Assembly (NCBI RefSeq): GCF_003236395.1
Contig: NZ_POUD01000070.1
Span: 1 to 35,982 of the forward strand
Source of the DNA: Nonomuraea aridisoli
GTDB lineage: Bacteria > Actinomycetota > Actinomycetes > Streptosporangiales > Streptosporangiaceae
DNA: 35,982 bases
Direction of reading: 5' to 3'
Positions 32,551 to 35,982 of this stretch are shown here, piece by piece; the first letter of the stretch is position 1; each line of letters begins with the position of its first letter. Below the pieces are notes generated by a model. The model was not told the origin of the DNA, did not search any database, and saw nothing but the letters and a program-made list of their open reading frames with translations. The position numbers were made by a program, and so were the translations under genes.

Positions 32551-32808
32551 ATGCTCGACCAGATGACCCTGTATCCGATCGCCGACGACGTGCTGTTCGC
32601 ACCGGGCGGCAAGGTCGTGATCCGCACCTACGGCGTGGCTCCCGCGACCTCGGGGGCCTCCGTCTCCTACCGCACCTGGGTAACCGGCATCCGGGACCAG
32701 CCTCGCTACTGGCACTGGGGCCACTTCGAGGACGCCACCACCGGCCACCGCAAGGTCCTGGAGTGGCTCACCGGGCGGGGCCCGCAGCCCGCCCAGGCGC
32801 TGGCCTGA
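32551..32808 (+). CDS. Small conserved hypothetical protein
   Basis: An 85-aa soluble protein: MTLYPIADDVLFAPGGKVVI, RTYGVAPATSGASVSYRTWV, RYWHWGHFEDATTGHRKVLE. Mixed alpha/beta with several aromatics; no Cys, signal or membrane segment. GGAG lies 3 bp upstream of the ATG, AGGA 9 bp. I do not recognise the family. It follows the WhiJ-like locus but is separated from it by the hairpin. Confidence 0.7.
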   Translation: MLDQMTLYPIADDVLFAPGGKVVIRTYGVAPATSGASVSYRTWVTGIRDQPRYWHWGHFEDATTGHRKVLEWLTGRGPQPAQALA

Positions 32809-32985
32809 CCGTCCGCTCCTGCCGCCCTCGCCCGTGCGGCCGCACCGTGTGGCCGGAAGCGTGGCCGGCGGGGAAAACGCGACTACCCGGAAAGCCGCCG
32901 CCGTGAGACGCTTCTGACACCCCTTCCCGGCCGTCGCCGCCCGCGGGCGGCCCCGCCGGGGGCAGCCGAGGGTGCGGAGGTCGCC

Positions 32986-33879
32986 ATGACGGACCTGTAC
33001 CTCTACAACGGGCAGAGCCCCGACGAGCACGTCGCCTCGTGCCCCGACTGCCGCGCGGCCTCCGCGCTCCTCGACCGGCCGGAGACACCGGCCGAGCCGC
33101 CTCCCACGCTGCGTGACGCGGTGTTGTCCCTGGCGCGCCGGCGCCGCAGCCCCGCCGTCCTCGCCGTGTCGTCCGTCGCGGCGCCGTACGCCGAGCAGGT
33201 GGCGCTCATGGACGACCTGCTGAAGGACCTGAGCGAGCCGCAGTGGGACGCCCCGATCCCCAGGCACGGCACCGTCAGGGCCCTCGTCGAGCACCTGGTC
33301 GCCAACGACGCCACCGTGGCCGCGTTCATGGGCGTGCCCGGCACGGCGGCGGCCATGGTGGCGGCCACGGTGCACCGCCGCTGGCGCGAGCAGGCCGGCT
33401 CCCTGCTGGAACGCGTCTCGGGCAGCGGCGAGGTGCTGCTGGGCGTCGAGGTGGCGCTGGCCGGGGTGCGTCCGGCCCGCGCGCCGCTGCGGCAGGCCCT
33501 CGTCCAGCGCACGTTCGAGACGTGGACGCACGCCGACGACATCAGGGCCGCCACCGACCGGGCCGCGTCACCGCCCCGCCCCGAGCACGTGCACCTGATC
33601 GTCGAGTTCGGCCTGGCGCTGCTGCCGCGCGCCATGAGAGGCCCGCGGCGCGACGTCTCGGCCACGGTGGTGCTCACCGGCCCGGGCGGCGGCAGCTGGA
33701 CCGTCCCGCTCTCGCCCGCCTCCGACCACGTCGCCGTGGTGATCTCGGCCGACGCCGTCGAGTTCTGCCGGCTGCTGGGCAACCGGTGGCCGCCCGGGTC
33801 CTTCCCGTACGCCGCCGAGGGCGACCCCGCCCTCGCCCGTGAACTGATCCGCGCCGCCGCGACGCTGGGATGCGACTGA
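32986..33879 (+). CDS. Zinc-finger plus maleylpyruvate-isomerase (MDMPI) domain protein, anti-sigma candidate
   Basis: A 297-aa protein. An N-terminal zf-HC2-like motif (EHVASCPDCRAASALL: His-x3-Cys-x2-Cys) resembles the zinc-binding anti-sigma domain. A long mycothiol-dependent maleylpyruvate-isomerase/DinB-like region follows (MDDLLKDLSEPQWDAPIPRH, VRALVEHLVANDATVAAFMG, LVQRTFETWTHADDIRAATD). This combination occurs next to ECF sigma factors in actinobacteria, where the zf part holds the sigma factor. Here the sigma gene follows directly, its start overlapping this stop (TGATG). Start ATG 32986, with GGAGG 5 bp upstream. The enzymatic role of the MDMPI part is unproven. Confidence 0.9.
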   Translation: MTDLYLYNGQSPDEHVASCPDCRAASALLDRPETPAEPPPTLRDAVLSLARRRRSPAVLAVSSVAAPYAEQVALMDDLLKDLSEPQWDAPIPRHGTVRALVEHLVANDATVAAFMGVPGTAAAMVAATVHRRWREQAGSLLERVSGSGEVLLGVEVALAGVRPARAPLRQALVQRTFETWTHADDIRAATDRAASPPRPEHVHLIVEFGLALLPRAMRGPRRDVSATVVLTGPGGGSWTVPLSPASDHVAVVISADAVEFCRLLGNRWPPGSFPYAAEGDPALARELIRAAATLGCD

Positions 33880-34142
33880 TGAGCGACATGGAACTGCGCG
33901 CCCGCCTGACCGCCGGCGACCTCGACGCGCTCGCCGAGGCCTACGACCGCCACGGCCCGTACGTGTACGGCGTCGCCGTCACCATCACGGGCAGCCGGGC
34001 CCACGCCGAGGAGGTCACCCAGAACGTGTTCGTCGCGCTCTGGGAGCAGCCCTCCTCCTACGACCCCGGCCTGGGATCGTTACGCGGCTGGCTGGTCAGC
34101 CGCGCCCTGCACGAATCGGCCCGCCGCGCGAAGGTCGGCTGA
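33879..34142 (+). CDS. Truncated ECF sigma factor: region 2 only
   Basis: An 87-aa protein with only sigma region 2: ALAEAYDRHGPYVYGVAVTI, RAHAEEVTQNVFVALWEQPS, GLGSLRGWLVSRALHESARR. It then stops at KVG. Region 4, the -35-reading helix-turn-helix, is missing, and none was found in any frame before the next gene. The start is ATG 33879, overlapping the preceding stop; an in-frame ATG at 33870 is possible. It could still bind core polymerase or the upstream zinc-finger protein, but not a -35 element, so it is either a decayed sigma factor or a one-domain decoy. Gene order (partner first) is the reverse of usual. Confidence 0.8.
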   Translation: MSDMELRARLTAGDLDALAEAYDRHGPYVYGVAVTITGSRAHAEEVTQNVFVALWEQPSSYDPGLGSLRGWLVSRALHESARRAKVG

Positions 34143-34167
34143 GCCCGGCGGCGCCGGCCAAGGACGG

Positions 34168-34755
34168 CTACACGCAGCTCACGGGGGCGTTCCAAGTGGT
34201 GAGCACCGGCTCGGCGTGCTCGAAGCCGAGCCGCGAGTAGGTGCCCGTGTCGAGCTTGAGCAGCCGTCCCTCCTCGGGGGCCAGGCCCAGCCAGCGGGCC
34301 GCCAGCACGCGCAGGAAGTGGCCGTGCGCCACCAGCGCCACCCTGCCCTCGGCCGCCCGGGCCCGCCCGATCACCCGGTCGGCGCGGACGGCCACCTCGG
34401 AGGCGCTCTCGCCGGGATGCTCGGCATCGCCGGGGATCACGCCGTCACGCCACAGGTACCAGCCGGGCCGCGTCGTGCGGATGTCGGGCGTGGTGATGCC
34501 CTCATAACCGCCGTAGTCCCACTCCCACAGGTCGGGGTCCACCTCGTAGTCGGTCAGGCCGGCCAGCTCGGCCGTGCGCCGGGCCCGCTGGGCGGGGGAG
34601 ACCAGCACCAGGTCGAACGGCTCCTTCACCAGCGGCGCCAGCGCCCTGGCCTGCTCCTCGCCGTGCTCCGTCAAAGGCAGGTCGGTACGTCCGGTGTGCC
34701 TGCCCGCCTTGCTCCACTCGGTCTCACCGTGCCGGAGCAGCAGCATCTCGTTCAT
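34168..34755 (-). CDS. Histidine phosphatase family protein
   Basis: A 195-aa phosphoglycerate-mutase-like phosphatase. The catalytic phospho-His is in LLLRHGETEW (RHG at 8-10); SPAQRARRTAELAG holds the second Arg, and LVAHGHFLRVLAARWLG the second catalytic His. LWEWDYGGYEGITTPDIR is typical of the actinobacterial branch that includes acid/sugar phosphatases. The substrate is unknown. The start is ATG 34755; an ATG three codons upstream is possible. Divergent from the oxidoreductase. Confidence 0.94.
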   Translation of the reverse strand: MNEMLLLRHGETEWSKAGRHTGRTDLPLTEHGEEQARALAPLVKEPFDLVLVSPAQRARRTAELAGLTDYEVDPDLWEWDYGGYEGITTPDIRTTRPGWYLWRDGVIPGDAEHPGESASEVAVRADRVIGRARAAEGRVALVAHGHFLRVLAARWLGLAPEEGRLLKLDTGTYSRLGFEHAEPVLTTWNAPVSCV

Positions 34756-34799
34756 GCGTCCCATCATCCGGTACCGGCGGCCCCACATCGTCCCGAGGT

Positions 34800-34817
34800 A
34801 TCGCCAAGTGTGGCGAT
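34800..34817. promoter_or_regulatory. Palindrome in the divergent promoter region
   Basis: ATCGCCA-AGTG-TGGCGAT, perfect 7-bp arms, 45 bp from the histidine phosphatase ATG and 43 bp from the oxidoreductase ATG. TATGGT at 34826-34831 could be the -10 of the latter, so this is a plausible operator. Confidence 0.5.
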
Positions 34818-34859
34818 CTTTCGCTTATGGTGTGGTTTTGAGGTGTTTGAGGAGGACGG

Positions 34860-35669
34860 ATGGCGCACGCGCCGATGCTGGCCAAGGGGCCGCACACGCG
34901 GCTGGCCGGGGTGTGGGCGCGCCGGCCCGAGAGCGCCGCGGAGCTGGGCGCGCCGGTGTCCACCCGGATCGAGGAGCTGTTCGACCACTGCGAGGCCGTG
35001 GCGTTCTGCGTCCCGCCCGCCGTGCAGGCCGAGCACGCCGTACGGGCCGCCCGCGCGGGCAAGGCGCTGCTGCTGGAGAAGCCCCTGGCCGACACCCTGG
35101 AGGGCGCCCGGCGGGTGGCCGACGCGGTCGCCGAGTCGGGCGTGGCGTCCCAGATGGTGCTCACCCTGCGGTACGCCCAGGAGACCCGGGACTTCCTGGC
35201 CCGCTGCGCCGAGATCGCGCCGTTCGGCGGCCACGCCGTGAACGTCTCCGGCGTCCTGCTCGGCGACCATCCCTTCGCCACGCCCTGGCGGCTGCGGCAC
35301 GGCGCGCTGCTCGACGTCGGCCCGCACGTGATCGACCTGCTCGGCGCGGCCTTGGGCCCGGTCACCGGCGTGCGCGCGCACGGCCACCCGCTCGGCTGGA
35401 CCGGCCTGCTGCTCGAACACGAGGGCGGCGCCGTCAGCGAGGCGTCCCTGTGCATGGCCACCGCCGGCGACCCGCCGCCCTCCACCGTCGCGGTGTACGG
35501 CCGCACCGGCGGCGCCGTGCTCCCGCCCGTCCGGGGCGACGCCTTCCCGACGGTGGCCGAGGAGTTCGCCAGGACCGTACGCGACGGCGGCGGCCACCCC
35601 CTCGACGCGGCCCACGGCCTGCGGCTGCAGCAGGTCATCGCCGAGGCGGCGGCCCAGCTCTCCTCCTGA
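34860..35669 (+). CDS. Gfo/Idh/MocA-type oxidoreductase, N-terminally short
   Basis: A 269-aa member of the sugar-dehydrogenase-like Gfo/Idh/MocA family. The nucleotide-binding half shows AFCVPPAVQAEHAVRAARAG, LLLEKPLADTLEGARR (catalytic Lys in EKP, 73-75); the C-terminal half has LLDVGPHVIDLLGAALGPVT. The protein starts at what is normally residue ~18 (MAHAPMLAKGPHTRLAGVWA); the first strand and GxGxxA dinucleotide motif are missing, and a TGA lies in frame 9 bp before the ATG. GGAGGA precedes the ATG, so translation is likely, but cofactor binding may be impaired. About 60 residues shorter than typical members. Confidence 0.88.
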   Translation: MAHAPMLAKGPHTRLAGVWARRPESAAELGAPVSTRIEELFDHCEAVAFCVPPAVQAEHAVRAARAGKALLLEKPLADTLEGARRVADAVAESGVASQMVLTLRYAQETRDFLARCAEIAPFGGHAVNVSGVLLGDHPFATPWRLRHGALLDVGPHVIDLLGAALGPVTGVRAHGHPLGWTGLLLEHEGGAVSEASLCMATAGDPPPSTVAVYGRTGGAVLPPVRGDAFPTVAEEFARTVRDGGGHPLDAAHGLRLQQVIAEAAAQLSS

Positions 35670-35706
35670 CGCCGCCTGCCCCTTGACGCCAGGGGGTTCA
35701 AGGGCA

Positions 35707-35814
35707 TTGATAACGTTTGTCCGATGCGCAGGGCGCAGCGAAGTCCGGTGCGAGTCCGGCGCTGTCCCGCAACTGTCAAAGCCAGGTCGCCTGCCTCTGC
35801 GCTGACGTCATCAA
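35707..35814 (+). ncRNA. Cobalamin riboswitch
   Basis: Contains the conserved core (AAGTCCGGTGCGAGTCCGGC, then GCTGTCCCGCAACTGT), followed by AAGCCAGGTCGCCTGC (B12-box side). A closing stem pairs 35707-35716 with 35805-35814 (9 of 10 pairs), and GCGCAG (35726-35731) pairs with CTGCGC (35797-35802). Immediately downstream a second hairpin (ACCCT...AGGGT, ~35814-35834) overlaps the closing stem and is the likely expression platform. It sits ~70 bp before a lipoprotein start, suggesting B12-repressed cobalamin or cobalt uptake. Confidence 0.88.
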
Positions 35815-35884
35815 CCCTCGTGGAAAAGGGTGATCCGTCGCTCCAAGCGGGTCTCTCGGTTCCGACAGTGTGAAAGGACTTCTC

Positions 35885-35982
35885 GTGAGGCCCGTACGCA
35901 CGGCCTTCGCGGGCGCGCTGCTGGGAACGCTCCTCCTGGCCGGCTGCGGCCAGGAGGAGCGTTCCCAGCCTGTCTCTTATAC
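35885..35982 (+). CDS. Lipoprotein, truncated at contig end (cobalamin-riboswitch controlled)
   Basis: Start GTG 35885, 6 bp after AAAGGA, opening MRPVRTAFAGALLGTLLLAG and then Cys: a basic n-region, hydrophobic core and lipobox LAGC (Cys21). Only ~21 reliable codons exist, because from about 35948 the sequence is a mirror of the preceding bases and ends in adapter. By position under a B12 riboswitch it is probably a substrate-binding lipoprotein or other B12-related exported protein; that is inference. Confidence 0.75.
   Translation, partial: MRPVRTAFAGALLGTLLLAGCGQEERSQPVSY
35920..35969. repeat. Perfect 22-bp-arm palindrome at contig end (probable artefact)
   Basis: Arms 35920-35941 and 35948-35969 are exact complements with a 6-nt loop. 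The left arm is genuine lipoprotein coding sequence, so the right arm is best explained as a snap-back or library artefact. Confidence 0.85.
35970..35982 (+). other. Nextera/Tn5 mosaic-end adapter sequence
   Basis: CTGTCTCTTATAC is the start of the Tn5 mosaic end used in Nextera libraries. It directly follows the palindrome and is the last sequence in the window, so it is untrimmed adapter. Confidence 0.9.

Noticed and set aside
1..35982. CRISPR arrays, rRNA genes, phage structural genes
   Set aside because: No regularly spaced repeats, rRNA signatures or phage structural proteins were seen anywhere in the window.

Overview
The window is high-GC actinobacterial chromosome, with GTG/TTG starts, many 4-bp ATGA/GTGA gene overlaps and strong codon bias. 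Its family content (SigE-type sigma factor, F420-linked enzymes, XRE-DUF5753 plus DUF397 pairs, DUF6158, actinobacterial IdeR/DmdR-type iron boxes) suggests Streptosporangiaceae, Nonomuraea or a close relative. That placement is inference; no rRNA is present. The last 13 bases match the Nextera/Tn5 mosaic-end adapter and follow a perfect palindrome, so this is a contig end and the final ~35 bases are not trustworthy genome sequence.

Layout. 1-0.8 kb: SigE-family sigma factor coupled to a partial downstream membrane protein. 0.8-1.7 kb: gene debris, including a tyrosine-recombinase fragment. 1.7-4.6 kb: LLM oxidoreductase and SDR operon divergent from a LysR regulator. 4.7-5.8 kb: aldo/keto reductase remnant and an MBL-fold hydrolase. 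5.9-9.5 kb: purine-nucleoside salvage locus (nucleoside hydrolase plus adenosine deaminase, divergent from a LacI repressor), preceded by an inverted, decayed second copy of its regulatory region. 9.6-10.6 kb: a two-domain DUF2000/DUF664 reading frame. 10.7-15.9 kb: a decayed mobile island ending at the 3' end of a tRNA(CAU). It holds a frameshifted small gene, an integrase fused in frame to an IS701-type transposase remnant, a DUF6461 gene, and a 5'-truncated frameshifted LamG/NucA-NucB nuclease gene resembling a secreted DNase toxin. 16.2-24.1 kb: mostly ordinary housekeeping and conserved genes, with a dead sodium/solute symporter. 24.1-28.2 kb: complete siderophore-type Fe3+ ABC uptake system controlled by two iron boxes. 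28.2-30.6 kb: large helicase-associated-domain protein. 30.7-32.5 kb: WhiJ-like trio (HATPase, XRE-DUF5753, DUF397), closed by a strong hairpin. 33-34.1 kb: zinc-finger/maleylpyruvate-isomerase-like protein and a sigma factor lacking region 4. 34.2-35.7 kb: histidine phosphatase and a Gfo/Idh/MocA oxidoreductase. 35.7-36 kb: cobalamin riboswitch leading into a lipoprotein gene cut by the contig end.

The most unusual parts are the broken nuclease-toxin/candidate-immunity pair abutting the tRNA, the inverted duplication of the LacI-controlled promoter region with its operator intact, and the truncated sigma factor encoded behind a zinc-finger protein.
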